A program made the translations under genes and the position numbers. From Anaerolineae bacterium (GTDB lineage: Bacteria > Chloroflexota > Anaerolineae > JAFGEY01): a stretch of 5,065 nucleotides of DNA. The notes beneath the pieces are model-generated. The model had not been told where the DNA came from, ran no database searches, and was given only the letters and a program-made list of their open reading frames with translations. Position 1 is the stretch's first letter. Each line of letters begins with the position of its first letter. The stretch spans positions 1 through 5,065 of the forward strand of contig JAFGJF010000665.1 in assembly GCA_016929205.1 (NCBI GenBank). Direction: 5' to 3'. Below, in pieces: positions 4,771-5,065 of this stretch.

Positions 4771-5065
4771 CTATGGCGTCGTGGCGGTCGCCGTTGGTAG
4801 GGGTGTTAACGTCGCCGTCGGCGTATTCTCCACGGTGGGTACCGGCGTTGGCGTCTCAGAAACCTCGGTCGGCGTATTCTCTACGGTGGGCACCGGCGTC
4901 TGCGTCGCAGCAACCTCGGTCGGCGTCGTCCCTGGTTCGGTCGTTGCCGTTGGCTCCACAGTCGATTCAACGGTCACCGTGGGTTCAACGGTCACCGTGG
5001 GCTCTACAGTCACCGTGGGTTCTACGGTCACCGTGGGTTCTACGGTCATCGTGGGTTCGAGCGTC
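4771..5065 (-). CDS. Thr/Pro-rich repeat protein, C-terminal end (5' part outside window)
   Basis: The reading frame is open from the window edge to the TAG at 4773-4771 and encodes 98 residues. An internal Met at 5049 is simply a repeat variant (TLEPTMTVEPT), not a start, so the gene continues beyond the window. The protein is almost entirely Thr, Pro, Val, Glu and Ala. Hexapeptides of the type EPTVTV come first, then two 17-residue units (TEVxxTxTPVPTVENTP), then PTATLTPLPTATATTP at the C-terminus. There is no transmembrane helix and no LPXTG sorting signal. Low-complexity Thr/Pro segments of this sort are usually extended, possibly O-glycosylated linkers or stalks of exported proteins and are common in Chloroflexota. 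The catalytic or binding domain, if any, must lie upstream. Rarely a C-terminal tail of this type ends a cytoplasmic protein, so the export claim is only inferred. Confidence 0.75.
   Translation of the reverse strand, partial: TLEPTMTVEPTVTVEPTVTVEPTVTVEPTVTVESTVEPTATTEPGTTPTEVAATQTPVPTVENTPTEVSETPTPVPTVENTPTATLTPLPTATATTP
4820..4921. repeat. Two 51-bp in-frame tandem repeats
   Basis: The units 4820-4870 and 4871-4921 both start GGCGTATTCT and contain ACGGTGGG(T/C)ACCGGCGT. They encode the 17-residue units ending PVPTVENTP. The 5' part of each unit is nearly identical; the 3' part has diverged, with changes in both sense and silent positions. Confidence 0.85.
4973..5065. repeat. 18-bp in-frame minisatellite, at least five units
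   Basis: The motif GTCACCGTGG recurs at 4973, 4991, 5009 and 5027, and as GTCATCGTGG at 5045, an exact 18-bp period. A sixth unit begins at the window edge. Each unit encodes the six-residue EPTVTV repeat. Differences between units are mostly silent (TTCAAC, CTCTACA, TTCTACG), so the amino-acid pattern is kept while the DNA drifts. Confidence 0.9.

Noticed and set aside
4973..5065. Regular 18-bp repeats as a CRISPR-like array
   Set aside because: The units are contiguous with no spacers, keep an open frame and encode a regular hexapeptide, so they are a coding minisatellite.

Overview
All genes in this window lie on the minus strand, so the transcriptional order runs from high to low coordinates. 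The DNA is GC-rich. A T-box leader, an archaeal/Deinococcus-type aspartyl-tRNA synthetase, a LarA-family protein and a Thr/Pro-rich repeat protein together suggest a Chloroflexota (Anaerolineae-like) bacterium. This assignment is inferred from the combination of features, not from a marker gene.

Layout in transcription order: (1) 5065-4771, the C-terminal end of a Thr/Pro/Val/Glu-rich, probably surface or secreted protein built on in-frame tandem DNA repeats; (2) 4770-4551, an intergenic region with an inverted repeat around a perfect 10-bp palindrome, a strong intrinsic terminator and an overlapping extended -10 promoter; (3) 4550-3252, a LarA-family (nickel-pincer, DUF2088) racemase/epimerase with all expected cofactor residues; (4) 3185-1731, a sulfatase-fold hydrolase whose formylglycine Cys/Ser position is Thr, which makes a classical sulfatase activity unlikely; (5) 1730-1238, a spacer, a consensus-like promoter, a complete T-box riboswitch with an Asp (GAC) specifier and terminator, a perfect 14-bp palindrome and a strong ribosome binding site; (6) 1237-1, an archaeal-type aspartyl-tRNA synthetase, truncated at its C-terminus by the window edge.

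The LarA homologue and the hydrolase are 66 bp apart with no visible promoter between them and probably form one transcript. They may act on the same organic-acid or sugar-acid substrate pathway, but the substrate cannot be read from the sequence. The aspS unit is independent: uncharged tRNA-Asp should stabilise the antiterminator and allow synthesis of the enzyme that charges it. The synthetase carries His and Pro at two positions linked to non-discriminating enzymes, so it may also make Asp-tRNA-Asn.

The most noteworthy points are the Thr-for-Cys hydrolase beside a nickel-pincer enzyme, the well-resolved Asp T-box, a T-box/ribosome-binding-site complementarity that could add translational control, and the palindrome inserted between the T-box terminator and the gene. 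I found no mobile-element gene, CRISPR array, tRNA or rRNA.
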